Position numbers and translations under genes: made by a program
Shown here: positions 1 to 11,054 of the stretch, one piece after another
How the letters are laid out: each line of letters begins with the position of its first letter
Position numbering within the stretch: position 1 is the stretch's first letter
Notes under the pieces: generated by a model
Told to the model about the DNA's origin: nothing
Seen by the model: only the letters and a program-made list of their open reading frames with translations
The model's database searches: none
NCBI GenBank assembly: GCA_949987705.1
Contig: OX465284.1
Span: 107,057,163 to 107,121,162, forward strand
Reading direction: 5' to 3'
Length of the DNA stretch: 64,000 nt
Source: Thereva unica
Taxonomy: Eukaryota; Arthropoda; Insecta; Diptera; Therevidae

Positions 1-3000
1 CCCACCTACTCCTACACAAGAATTAGATATAAGTGGGAGCGGTGCAGAGCCAAGAAAGCGTAAACAATTCTAACTTTATTTTATATTATTTAATTTATTC
101 TAAAATCGAATATATTTCAGTAGAGGGAACATCAGCGTCATTAAGTAGCTTACAGAGCTGCGTAACATCAGCACAATCAGGACGATCACAAGGACCTGAT
201 CTTTCACCAAAATTAGCGAAATATTTTAGAGCTGATTTAATCACACATGTAACAAATTGGCCAGCAGAAATTTTAGAAAAGCAGGTATGTCCTTTTGATT
301 ATTGTGGTAATATTCAAAATGTTTCTTATTCAACGAAATTGTAGGCTTCTCTGATGAAGCATTTCTCTTGGTGTCGGATGCGAATGTTATTTTTATTAAG
401 AGTTGAAATGGACTAGAAAATAAAATAAAAACATCTTTATAAAATAAGGGGAAACGTCCTTTTCATTGTGGTTAGTTTTTACATAAGAATCATTCAATTT
501 TTGTATGGGATTTCGAACAAAAACAAATTATTGTAATAATTACGGATTATTCTTAAATCATTTTGTTACTGCCGCTGTTAATTTTTCATAATAATGACGG
601 AAAGTCTTATAATAATAATTTATATGTAGAAATACTTCAATATCAAGTGGGGGCCTTTAAAAATTCTCTATCATGAATAATCATCATGTTTTTTGTTTCA
701 ATATGTTAATTTTTAAAAGATTAAAATATTTCTATTCGTAAAGGGGATTTGTGCTATGGTCTATCTTTTATTGACCTTTGTTTAGTTTCATAAGGAATGT
801 TGGATGTTGAGTTTACAGCCGAGAAAATCTTAATTGCCTTGCCGGAACATGACGAATATCGTCAATATTTTGCAATGATTCGGTTTGAGATCGGATTGTG
901 CTATCGGTGAAAAAAAAGAAATCGTAAGACATACGATGAACCTTTCTATATGGGGCCACAGGTACACTGCCAATCTCACAAGCAGTGCTTCAAACTTACG
1001 TAATACTTTCTCTACTTTATTAGCTACTACGAACTTGCTCGAGGTTTGAAGGTTTGGGCAGGGTGGCAACAGGGAAATATACGGTAAAACAGACTTTAAT
1101 GCATTCTTCGAGCAGAAATAGCAGCTCATGGAGGAGGCTTTAGCAATTCAACATTAGACTCAGTTGCTCTAACATAAGGTGCGTTTCATTTTCATTGCAG
1201 TACGTATGCTGGCGTAGTTGGACACATATCAGCGTAGATACAGCTCATTCCTACTGTGATGTAGCAGTCTACGCCGATGTGCGCCTAACTACCCGGCGTA
1301 CGTACTCCAATGAAAATGAAACGCACCTATAATATTATGTAATGCGTTGCTTGAGCTCCCTTCACCCACCTCCTCTAACCCACTGTAACGTTTTACAAAA
1401 GGCTTCTCCCCGAACTGCGATACATGGTACTTGAACGGCCCCTTTGCAACGCAATCCTAAGTCCTTAACAACTCACGCTAACAACAGCATCTTTACTAAG
1501 GAACTTTGGCGATTATTTTCCAATGGAACGTGTCTAGAAAAAACGAACTCCATGAATTGGCCTTATCGTAATGTAAATCTCATGCTTTGTCTTTCATAAT
1601 TTTATTCTGATAAGCGGGGACCTTCCGTTATTTTAGAAAAAAATCATCAATTAGCGCCGGTGGTAAATAAATTCTTATTCTTCTTCTTTGATCCATTAGT
1701 TGGCAGTCCGAGCGAGACGTCCCCAACAAGGATACGCTGCTGATGGTGCACGTGGGTCTTGAGCTCCATTCACTATTCGTTTTCACTCTTGAAGATTTTT
1801 GGCGACGTCTAGAGCCTCGATAACTGATAATCGATGATTCTTTAAGTCGCCCTCGATATCCTTTAGCGAGGTTTTCTTCGGTGCGATCGCTGAATTCTCC
1901 AATCTGCCGGGCGGTGGCAGTTTACGTGGCAACCGGCTATCACCTATTCGGCAAACATGTCCCAACCACCGTAGTCGACGTTTCGTATTTCTTCTTCGAT
2001 CAGTGTCTGTTGATGGTATCTTTAACTGTCTCGTTTCGAAGGCGATCGGGGAGTGAGACGCCGAGGATCTGCCTCAAGCATCGCATTTGGAAGACCTCGA
2101 GCTTAAGAAGGCACTGGTTTAGAAACTAGTACCCGAACAGTCCAATGAGGGCTCAAGTTGGGGTACTAATTTGTGATCTAGTGGTTTCAGCAAGTTGCTC
2201 CTTTAACCTGAGGCTGAATTGAATCAGGCCCGTAGCACTAACCGACCACCAATTAAAGTTTCTTTTAATTATATAAACTAAAGCTATATCTCATGTGACA
2301 ATCGGTGGCTGCTAAATGACACGACGACATTTTTAACAACTCAGATTCATTTTCATTACAATTTTTACTATTTTCTTAAATTGGAATTTAAATTAACATA
2401 TTTCTAATGTTTTTTTCTTTCTTACAATAGGCACAAAAATGCTCTGAGGAAACCCATATTTATGGCGATCTACAGTGCACGAAAGTATCAGCCGAACTCA
2501 AGTGTGCTAGAAGTTTAGTTAGAATAACTGAAATAACAGCAACACTTCAAGAGCAAAAGTAAGTATTTTTTATTTTATAAACTTTTGATTGATCTTCCTG
2601 TCCAGATTATTGTAAGCGACAAAAGGGAAATTTGTTCCTTTAATAATGTCTATATGAGGATTGTATCTCTTGATGTCATAACCGACTTGTAAAATCAATT
2701 CATGAAGCGCTTGGTGTATTGCAGGCTATCTGTATATGAGACCAACTCTGTAGGAATGCGGCCTGCTCTTGTTTGATGGCTTCAGGGTATAATCATCATC
2801 AGATATTAGTGAAGTCTACAATTCCTCCATTATTTCGTCATTTAGTAATTGATGAAAGTGGGTTTCGTACAGCCTTCCTTTTCGGAAAAACTGCATGTCC
2901 TTCCGGAACTTATAGGGTTGAAAAGAGGCCACTACCCATTTAACCTTGTCGCGGTACAAGATAGTCCCAGAAAGACTCCGGGAATAATGGTCTGGGATGG

Positions 3001-3722
3001 TCCAATGACTACATCTAGCATCCAATGGATAAGCGGTCTAGAGGACTGACCCTGGAAAGTGTTCGCTGAGCAAGTACCTCAAAATTTCTTCATGGTTGGA
3101 GGTGTAGGAGCCCTCCCTTTTGGGAAGGCGCACTTCGTTAAAGGAATCTTTGGGAAGTAGCTTTTGGTAGAGTCTGAAGGGTCTCACAGTGTTTCCTCCA
3201 GGCAATCCTTTTGGAACATAACATCTCTACCCATTGCAGCTTACCTGGCATTGCTGTCATGGTAAGAAGAGAGATCAGCGTATTATTAAGCTGGGTGTTT
3301 ATAAATAGAACAACGCGATTGTGGGACTGTCTTTCGCAATACGAAACTTTCCGAACTTATATAACTTTGTGTTTCCGAACTTATATAACAGATTAGAGCT
3401 AAGAACGGAGTTCATCGAATTCTAGTCCTAACCCTTAACTATTCTTTCTCTTCTGTCCTTCAGATGAAGCTTATTATTAGATATTACACAATGAGTTTAA
3501 TCCTCTCGCAAAAAACTGCTTCATTTACCATAAAAACTTAATTTCACCAAAAGTGTCACTTACGATACATATATGGCGGGAAGAATATGTTTCCTATATT
3601 TATTATAAACATAAAATATATATATTATATTTCTAATCCACAGAATAATGTATCTTCGTCAGCAAATACGTCGACTAGAAGAATTAAAATCCCAAAATTC
3701 ATTTATGTCGGATGATCTTTAG
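1..3722 (+). CDS. C-terminal exons of a coiled-coil protein, possibly ZC3H13/Flacc-like (5' partial)
   Basis: Four exons can be joined in phase: 1-59 (5' cut by the window edge), 121-284, 2431-2558 and 3644-3722, ending in TAG at 3720-3722. Each junction is GT-AG; introns are 61, 2146 and 1085 bp. The visible tail is about 143 residues: a proline/acidic stretch, a Ser/Gln-rich linker, then a conserved-looking block starting SPKLAKYFRADLI and a long charged helix with heptad character (RSLVRITEITATLQEQ, LRQQIRRLEEL), ending SFMSDDL. A rigid C-terminal helix of this kind fits my memory of ZC3H13/Flacc, a subunit of the nuclear m6A writer-associated complex, but I cannot confirm that by alignment. 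The exon structure is well supported; the identity is a guess (about 25 percent). The Met-initiated reading frame that crosses the first intron (33-344) is not the protein. Confidence 0.6.
1177..1328. repeat. Foldback/MITE-like element, about 152 bp
   Basis: The ends are inverted copies: AGGTGCGTTTCATTTTCATTG at the left matches the complement of the right end, which finishes AAAATGAAACGCACCT. The arms continue inward through a TACGTA...GGCGTA segment, so most of the element can fold. The flanks (ATA on each side) could be a short target duplication. There is no open reading frame, so it would be non-autonomous. Confidence 0.65.
1683..2130 (-). mobile_element. RTE-like LINE, 3'-terminal fragment (ORF2 C-terminus plus tail)
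   Basis: On the minus strand this encodes broken pieces of an ORF2 C-terminus: MGHVCRIGDSRLPRKL, then KKTSLKDIEGDLKNHRLSV, then remnants of the last residues. The same order and wording occur in the longer copy at 59250-60085 (GHVCRMDDNRLPRKL and KKTWLKNIEGNLKNQRLSV). Both copies end in a tail reading GGATCAAAGAAGAA with A/G-rich repeats. The 5' part is missing, as expected for target-primed reverse transcription. Confidence 0.7.
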
Positions 3723-4789
3723 CCAATATTAAAATAATTATAAAAAAAAATTAAAGTATATAATAATTATTAATGATTAATAAATAATAATAAAAAAAGG
3801 ATATAAACAATTTTCTAAATATATTTTTAAATAACAGGAAAAAAAACTGAAAAAAAGAAGTAAAGCAAAATTCTCTCTCTTTTAATCGAAAAAAAAAAAA
3901 ATAAATACAAGAAAATTTGGTGTTTTTTTGTTTTTTAATTAACTATTACTTAATTTTTTTTTATTTAATCAGTTTTAGGGTTTTTCTTTTTCTTTTAAAC
4001 AAACACAAATATAAAAAAAGAAATTCTTTTTCATTTTCCTGTTGACTTAAAAATAAAAGTAAAAAAACAAATAAAAATATTTTTTTAGTCCCTCTTCCAA
4101 AACGAGCTGCAATTTTTTATTTTTCAAATTTTTTAATGTTTTCGTATAAAAAATGAAAAAAAAAATGTCCGTAAAATTACAAAAAAATAGTAAATATTTA
4201 AAAACAAAAAAAAATCTTAAAGAAATTTCTTATTTAGATGTATATGTATCGTAAAATTGTACAAAAAAAGAAATTTTAAATTAACACAAAAAAAAAGAAA
4301 ACGTTTTTTCATTAAAACAAAAAAAATAAAAAGAAACAAGAAAAAATATTTATCTCTCTTTAAAGCAAAGCAAAAAAATGCAGAAATTTTTGTCAGCTTA
4401 TGGTCATTGAAAAAAATACAAGTTGGCGCTTGACCATAAGCGCGGTAGCTAAATATTGTATTCCCCGTACAATAAAACAGAAAAAAAGATTAAAAAAATC
4501 ACAGTAAAATTTGTTAAAAACTCTATTTAAAAAAACAAGCGTAAGAAAAACTAAATATGTCAAGAGCCGTTTTCTTTTTCTTTTTAAAAAAAAATTTAGG
4601 TCTTAAAACAAAAATATAAGAAAAAAAATGCAAAAAAGAAAATATTTAAATAAAAAAAAGAAAGTGTCCGAATTATTTATAAAAATTAGTTCTTTTTTTA
4701 AATATTATTACTACTATTATATTGATGATAAAACAAAAAAGATAGAGCTTCTTTTTTTTACAATTTTCTGTTTCCTTTTTTGCCCCTGT
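3723..4789. other. Long A/T-homopolymer 3' region of the first gene
   Basis: Immediately after the stop codon the sequence becomes dominated by A-runs and T-runs with several AATAAA-like hexamers (for example near 3780-3800). It is probably 3' UTR grading into intergenic DNA. No coding frame or structured RNA is recognisable. Confidence 0.45.
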
Positions 4790-4791
4790 TA

Positions 4792-5403
4792 GTCTAAGCT
4801 CCCATGACAAAAAAGTCACCCCATCGAACACCTCAAAACAATAAAGCGAGATTGGCTGAAAAATATGTAAAAAACATGTAACGCCCGCCAGACTAGTAAA
4901 AATTTGTTAGTTGCTATTTTTTATGAATTTTTGAATTTTGTTAAAAAAACAATGATTTTTTTTCCAAAACAGCCGCATTCAAAATTCAGTCTGACAAATT
5001 TATTAACAAAAATTGCCAGCCAGACAAGCTTTAATAGACGGAAGAGATCTTAAACTTTATTTAAAACAAAAATCAAGGAGGTGTTATGAAGTGCATTTTT
5101 ATAAAAAAAAAAGAATTTATAACATAAGGTCTGTCAGAAGCTAGTTGACAAAAATTGTCAGACAGACAAATTTTTTAAAAAATGGTTCATTATTTACTAC
5201 AAATTGTATAAATTCCAAACAGATGTTTTAGAAAAAAACATCATTGTTTTTTAACAAAATTCAAAAATTCATAAAAAACAGCAATTAACAAATTTTTACT
5301 AGTCTGGCGGGCGTTACATGTTTTTTACATGTTTTTCAGCCAATCTCGCTTTATTGTTTTGAGGTGTTCGATGGGGTACCTTTTTTGTCATGGGAGCTTA
5401 GAC
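4792..5403. mobile_element. 612-bp foldback DNA element with TA target duplication
   Basis: The element begins GTCTAAGCTCCCATGACAAA and ends with its reverse complement, GTCATGGGAGCTTAGAC. By eye the arms match over roughly 180 bp, including GCCCGCCAGACTAG and AATAAAGCGAGATTGGCTGA blocks. A TA dinucleotide lies on each side (4790-4791 and 5404-5405), typical of the Tc1/mariner superfamily. The core between the arms carries further CAGACAG-type inverted motifs and no transposase, so it would depend on an autonomous partner. Confidence 0.8.
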
Positions 5404-5405
5404 TA

Positions 5406-6876
5406 TGTGCCCCGCCCCCGAAATCTAATTAATAATTTTCCTCTTTTTTCTTCTTTTATTTAGAATAATTAAGAGGCATAATTTTGTTGTTATTTTTTTT
5501 AATTAATTATTTAATTTCTTAGTAAATAGATTTCACTATATATAAATAAAAAAAAGAGAAATATATAAGAATATAGTAAGAATGTTGTGTAATGTTTTTT
5601 TTAATTAATATTTTTTTTTTACCTTCAGAAAGTGAAAAAAAAGAAATATGAGAAATTTACGATAATCGTATGCAATGCTACTGTAGCCTGTACAATTTAG
5701 GAGATTTTATATAATCTTTGTTTTCTGTTTTTATAATTTAATTATTTTTTTTTATTTCCATTTTTCGATTCCTAAACCTTCTTTTATCCTTTTTTTTCTC
5801 TCACTCACTGTCTCCACCCCCAAAAAAAACCCCAGTTGTCCCCCCATTTTTAAGCTTTAAGGTTGAATCGTATAAATTAAATGAAAACAACAAAATATAT
5901 GACATTACAAATTTTAATATTGTGGTTTTTTGCATATTTGTTTTGTTTAGTTAAATTTTCTATGGTAAATATGATAAATCCAGAATGGAATCCTGCAAGA
6001 AGCAGCAGTTGGAGAATACCAATCACGGGATACAAAAGGAATTCATCAGCAATGGCACTGTTTTCAATAAGCGAAGAGTCTAGAGTGGGCCATGAAGTGC
6101 TAGTTGCCAGTGCCCGATTAAAAAAAAACAAGTCTGTAAAAACATGACCACTAGTACCTAACAAAAGAAAACAGAACCTATTCCTATTGTCTTCTTTCCT
6201 TCAAATCGAGCTTACTACAAGACATTGCTCAATGGCTTGAAAGACATAACGGACCGGTAGGACAAAGGTTGATTCCTATTTCTTACGATTTATCACACGA
6301 GGACCATATCAGGGAAATTTTCGCTATACTTGCGAATATGTCGCGCCGGTGTGTAGGGACCTTAACTCATTTGTCTGGGCTGGCACCTCGAAAACCGCCT
6401 TAGCGTCGCTGGGCAAGGTTGCAAAGCCAACCCATCCCGAATCATTGGAGATGACAGCCTTTGCGTCTCCATTGACTCTGAGGCACCGCAGGAATGTAGC
6501 AGCGCTATCAAAGCTATATCGGTACTACCACAGCGACTGTTCCGCTGAAATTTACGCCCTCCTGCCTGCACGGCAACATTTCCCCGCAACACAAGACTAG
6601 CCAACTCGGCTTATTCTCATACCTTGCAATCTCCTTTTTCGAGCACACTCAAGTTCGTTTATAAAAAGAACAATTTGGCTGTGGAACAATCTTCCACAAT
6701 CAGTTTTCCCGAACTCAAACCAACATCCAAGTGTTCAAACGTAAAGGTTAATCGCAACCTGCTCCAAAAACTTTTGGGATTTTCAACCCGCCAAATATTT
6801 GTAGTGAAACCCTTAGCATCATTTGGAGCTATTAAAAGTAAGTATATTTTCTAGAAAGCCGTTATAATTCATTCTG
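5406..6876. other. Intergenic, AT-rich then TE-like sequence
   Basis: 5406-5880 is A/T-rich without a coding frame. Between about 5960 and 6600 base composition rises and both strands carry open frames (for example plus 5881-6147 and minus 5877-6164). That pattern looks like a decayed repeat rather than a host gene. No family could be named. Confidence 0.3.
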
Positions 6877-7098
6877 AGGCCCCTATGTTGAAAGTCGAGT
6901 CGTGTAATGTGACAAATCTTTGAGTTGAAGAAAGTGACGTATCAGTCGAATTACTTCTTTCAGCCCAGTGTCTATAAACTCAACTTAGCAACCCAATTCT
7001 CTGGCCTCTGAGCTGAAAGGCATAAAGGTCGCAACGTCACTTTTTTCAACTCAAACGACTTGTCACATTACACGACTCGGCATTCAACACAGGGGCCT
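6877..7098. repeat. Foldback MITE, family A, copy 1
   Basis: About 222 bp with inverted arms: AGGCCCCTATGTTG, AAAGTCGAGTCGTG and TTGAGTTGAAGAAAGTGAC at the left reappear as complements at the right (GTCACTTTTTTCAACTCAAA, CACGACTCGGCATTCAACAC, GGGGCCT). A second copy of the same size lies at 42028-42248. No reading frame is present. Confidence 0.7.
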
Positions 7099-8144
7099 GA
7101 AAGTGGGCGTCTCGTGACAGGAATTTCGCGCACTCGAAAACCCCTGGTGTTGTATGAATTTTGGCTGATTATTAAGCAAAATCGTCCGACATTTTGTTTC
7201 TTGGAAAATTGATAGCGGATTCTTCATCAGCGCCCTTAAAAACCCCCAAGTATGAAATTTCATTTAAAATAAAACTACTATTGGATGCTAAGAAGACTTT
7301 ACCAGGTTTTCGGGATTTTGAACCATTGTGCTGCGTGCTAATCAGAAATGGCGACTGCAGAAGGTCGGCCTTACGTTGTGCAGTTCCGTTATAGGGTAAC
7401 GAAAAGGCAGATGAATTACCCAGATTATCAGCAAAACTTATAGACATGTATGTAAGTGAGAAAAATGCAGAAGACGACGCCAAAACTTGAAAGACTACTA
7501 GAGCAACGGAGACCTTGCAACCTTTTAATTATGGTAAAAAGACATCGCCATAATCGTCTCGATCCTAACAGGACACTCTTCGATTGGTGAACAAGCGGCC
7601 AGATTGATACAGAACTCACTGTCAAATCTTGGAGAAAGAATATGCCAGAGAGATCACCTCATGCTAGGATCAAATACTATGTCTGTTCCAATAGAAAACC
7701 TGGCCTGTCGTAACCTGCGAAAAGTTACTTGATGGGTGGGAGAAAATTAAGTCAAAATCCCGTAAAGTGAAGCTACGCATTTTGGGATATTTCGTGCAAA
7801 TCAAGAAGACCATAACCTAAAAATAATTTCTTGATGAGACATCGACGGAAAACGAGAAGATCCTGGAGGATCTTGAGGCTGCACAGGGAATTATCGCAGG
7901 ATTAGTCGAACGTTTAAGTTTCCTGAAGATTTGCTATAGAACGTACACTGAGAGCCAGGAAGATACCCCAGGAATTTATGAAGTTACTTTAATAATCTCT
8001 CACTTCTTCATAAATGAAATGCCCAGAGCAGAGAAGGTATTTTTCAAATTCGCACAGAAATCCGCTCTCTATGTAGTGCCACTACGATAGGTTTGAGTGA
8101 AATGAATTACAAAACTTCGTACATTAAAAACTAAGTAAATTTTT
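7099..8144. other. Intergenic sequence without a recognisable gene
   Basis: Several short overlapping frames occur here (7172-7483 minus, 7194-7394 plus), but none shows domain-like sequence. The stretch has repeat-like composition. I see no RNA gene. Confidence 0.3.
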
Positions 8145-8333
8145 TCAATTTTTGCTTAAGTAAGTTAATAAAAATACATAAACACAACAACTAAAATGTT
8201 CGATACGTATAGTACAAGTGGCCATTTTAAATTTCAAGTCAAGAAAAATTTCAAATATTCCGCTGGCAGCGCCAACGGCTAAAATAAAAGCGGTTATGAC
8301 AGTTACACTTAACACTCGTCGATCATCCCCCAT
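8145..8333 (-). CDS. Candidate small membrane protein or first exon, divergent from mei-217
   Basis: A minus-strand frame starts MGDDRRVLSVTVITAFILAV and continues through GAASGIFEIFLDL, a hydrophilic start followed by a 20-25 residue hydrophobic segment. This looks more like a real N-terminus (signal anchor or first membrane helix) than chance AT-rich sequence. The start codon lies only 112 bp from the mei-217 start on the other strand, which suggests a shared promoter. Downstream the residues become less convincing after about position 36, and possible GTATCG-type donors exist, so a spliced gene is possible, but no following exon was found. Function unknown; it could be spurious. Confidence 0.3.
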   Translation of the reverse strand: MGDDRRVLSVTVITAFILAVGAASGIFEIFLDLKFKMATCTIRIEHFSCCVYVFLLTYLSKN

Positions 8334-8445
8334 AGTGTATTTCTTATTTATTTGCGTGCATTTTTCACTTGTTTCGGAAATATTTTACTATTTAAATAAA
8401 TGTATTAAATTAAATTATATTTTTTTATGAATTAATTAATAGAAT
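8334..8445. promoter_or_regulatory. Possible bidirectional promoter
   Basis: An AT-rich 112-bp gap separates the mei-217-like start codon (8446) from the divergent minus-strand start (8333). It contains TTAAATTATATTTTTTTATG but no canonical TATA plus initiator pair I would defend. The call rests only on head-to-head geometry. Confidence 0.25.
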
Positions 8446-11054
8446 ATGAACACGTACCGATTTGAAAACCAAAAAAATTATGAAACTTTCACGAAAGAGT
8501 TACTAATGCAAAAAGAAGTGGATGATTTTATTAAAAACACAAAGATTACAAAAATAAATGAAATAGTTAATTCCTTGTTAAATATACATAAAGAGAATAA
8601 TAATTCAGAAGAACTTTTGTCTCCAATTATTTTAACATTTTATTTAAATATTAATGATTTAAATAAAAGTTCTCTTTTGGATTTTGTTCTAGACGAACCA
8701 GAACAATTTAGGAAAATTTGCAGGGGACGCGTTTGTGATTTGATTAATTTATTTCTAGAACAATCGAATATATTTTTTCGCGTTAATCTAAAACAGATTC
8801 ACATAAAGTTTTGGTTTGAAAATATTGCATTTAAAGAAAAGTTGGGGTTTGATCCTTCTAAAAATTCACTGAGAAAAGGTTTAGCAGTTTTTCATTGTGT
8901 TTTGGCTGGGTTTACAATACCAGAAAAATATATGTAAGTATTTTGTTAATTATTTAAAATTTTGCAGTAAATACATTAATATAAGGATAATATATTTTGT
9001 TAAAATATATTATGTATAAGCGAGCTGCTCAAAACGAGTTCTTCGAGTTATCTTATGATAATAAAAAGCCTTAAGTGGGGTTTCTACTTAGCTGGCTACC
9101 AGCGCTGGTTGTGATGCTGGTGGGTTGCAGCTGGCAAATTTCTGAAAAAATATAAATGATATAAAGGGTCCAGCAAGGATCCATTTCTTCCGTTCCTGTA
9201 CAACAAACTATTGCTCAGTTCGACCTGAAACTTCCAAGACACATTACGGCATCTCAGCTAGAGGTAGACCAAACCTCCATTGCAAAAATGTTGGAGATTG
9301 GGAAGCCCAAAGTTTTGGGATGTCAAACTTGGCTGCATCTAGTGGAGTAAAAACTTGCGCGCCAGGACCTAATCCCGATAGTAGAGGCAGCGAATAAGTG
9401 ATAAGTATTTTACATAAAAATAATCTCTTTCGTTATTGTGTATGTGGATGACCTGATCGTCTAGGCCAGTGGTCTCCACAGTGGAGTTACGCCTACTCCT
9501 AGGGGTATGCAGACAATTCTACGCAAAATTCTCTTCAAAGTACGTTGTGTCGATACTCAATGCGGTCCGCGGTCGCGTATTTTTATTTTTTAACGCTTAT
9601 TTTTGAAGGAAGTTTTTATGTCCATCCATACTAAACTAACAGATACAAACATTAAGAGGAGCAAAAAACGGCAAATAATCCTCAATACACCTTTTAACAA
9701 TCAAGCATCAATTGAAGCTCTAGGATACTCTTACCTTCATCATCAGGAGCTTCGCAGCCTCTTGATGGGCTTGGCTTTCTCCACCGTTCGCTTTCTTCTA
9801 TTTTCCAATTTCTTATTCATATTGTCTTATGTCTTCCTCGACTCCGCGCCGTCTATATATCTTTTCTTAGGCCGTCCTAGTTTCCTTTATCCTGTTGATA
9901 AACTCTAAGTGAATGTTTTTGGGCAGCAACTACGATTATGTGTTGCAATCTTGAGTGACGGTCTTTGAAAACATCAATGACTGGTTGTAAATCATCGTTA
10001 TTCTACAGGACATTCAGCAGTTTCAGTTTCGCCTATTTAAACAAAGCAGAAGTGGTTTCACAACTCATGTCATGCAAGAATAATATATACATATGGTCTG
10101 AAAGGGTTTAGCCCAGCAACTAGATGGAGATTCTAGACGGTTGAGACACCTTTAATTTTCCTAGTTTCAAAAAGAAGACATACTCGCATTATACTCCTCG
10201 AAAATAGAGAAAGAGAGGGTAGGGGCTAAGTTCGTAGGAATGTTTCAGGAACAACTGTATTCAGATATAAGACAGGGCTGAAGTCATCAATCCAACCACA
10301 ATTTCCCTACGAATGTCTCACAATGATCATTCCTAGGAGAAAGGTGGTTGGATTGATGACTACAGCATGGTATTCTATCCGAATAAAGGTATTGGAGATT
10401 ACCACTGGCTGTATTTTTTCGATTCTGGTCAATTCGGCAGGTAGACCACCCTCCTCCTATCACACCCTGGACTTGGGACCAGAAAACGGCGGAGTTGACC
10501 ATCAACATAGCGAATTATTTATAATATAGAGGATGATTCGTTTTTGTTAGTATCTACTAACAAGTAACACTTAAAACCAACAACTATAATTTATTTTCAG
10601 AGTACAATCAGTTTGGTTCTGTCCCAATAGTTGCTCTACAAATACAATAACTGGTAAAGTTCTAATAGGTAAGTAAACATAATTTCATTTCAAAGCTACT
10701 ATAATTATACATTATATTTATTCCAGTTCCAACATGTCCAAATTGTGCCCAACAAATGAACGAATTCACCAAGCTACGCTTTATGTCTGACAATCGTTAC
10801 TTAAAAACTTTTCCCGCACAAGGTTTCCAAACACCACGAATTTCTGGAAAAGTTTTCCATTCAACAGTTGTGCGCATTTGTGGTATTTCATTAAAATATT
10901 AATTTTATGGTTAAAATTAATCAATTTTTATTTTATTTTAGATGAAATATGCGATATTGATTTGATTTTAGGAGAAGAATATTTAATAACTGGAATTTAC
11001 GATTGTTTTAAAAAATATTTTCAAGCATGGAGCTTGAGAAAGTATCAAGATTAA
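8446..11054 (+). CDS. mei-217: mei-217-like MCM N-terminal domain protein (274 aa)
   Basis: Four phase-consistent exons: 8446-8933, 10601-10668, 10727-10882 and 10942-11054 (825 nt with stop). The protein has an N-terminal helical part (FYLNINDL, FRKICRGRV) and a Cys motif pair (C170PNSC174 and C189PNC192), the zinc-binding insertion of MCM N-terminal domains. This is followed by the beta-rich QGFQTPRISGKVF and GEEYLITGIYDC blocks of an MCM OB-fold. It lacks any ATPase part; that is in the next reading frame, whose ATG lies 28 bp before this stop. In Drosophila mei-217 and mei-218 are made from one dicistronic mRNA and act with the MCM8 homologue rec as mei-MCMs, which promote meiotic crossovers by opposing the BLM helicase. 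Alternative: an MCMDC2-type fragment, which is the same family. Confidence 0.8.
8934..10600. other. Intron 1 of mei-217, with repeat debris
   Basis: GTAAGT at 8934 to TTTTCAG at 10600. Near 9465 CAGTGGTCTCCA resembles a hAT terminal motif. Near 9434-9463 a short frame reads IVYVDDLIV, reminiscent of a copia-type RT active site but too short to call. A perfect 18-bp hairpin lies at 10282-10361. A plus-strand frame at 9603-9908 is not convincing as a gene. Confidence 0.35.
10282..10361. repeat. Perfect 18-bp inverted repeat (hairpin)
   Basis: AGTCATCAATCCAACCAC at 10282-10299 is exactly complementary to 10344-10361, with a 44-nt loop. Imperfect pairing continues outward (GCTG...CAGC). It lies in mei-217 intron 1 and could be a small foldback transposon remnant. 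Confidence 0.6.

Larger units (their letters stand above)
285..2430. other. Large intron of the first gene, with two repeats
   Basis: AT-rich intron sequence bounded by GTATGT at 285 and an ACAATAG acceptor at 2428-2430. It holds a 152-bp foldback (1177-1328) and an antisense RTE-like 3' fragment (about 1683-2130). Elsewhere no coding signal is visible. Confidence 0.5.

Noticed and set aside
33..344. Met-initiated 103-codon frame at the left edge
   Set aside because: It reads through the intron at 60-120; exon 1 and exon 2 splice in phase and give a better protein.
5877..6164. Overlapping frames on both strands (95 and 88 codons)
   Set aside because: Both look partly protein-like, which is typical of a decayed repeat; neither could be tied to a family.
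9434..9463. Copia-like IVYVDDLIV frame
   Set aside because: Only nine residues with no flanking RT motifs; could be chance.
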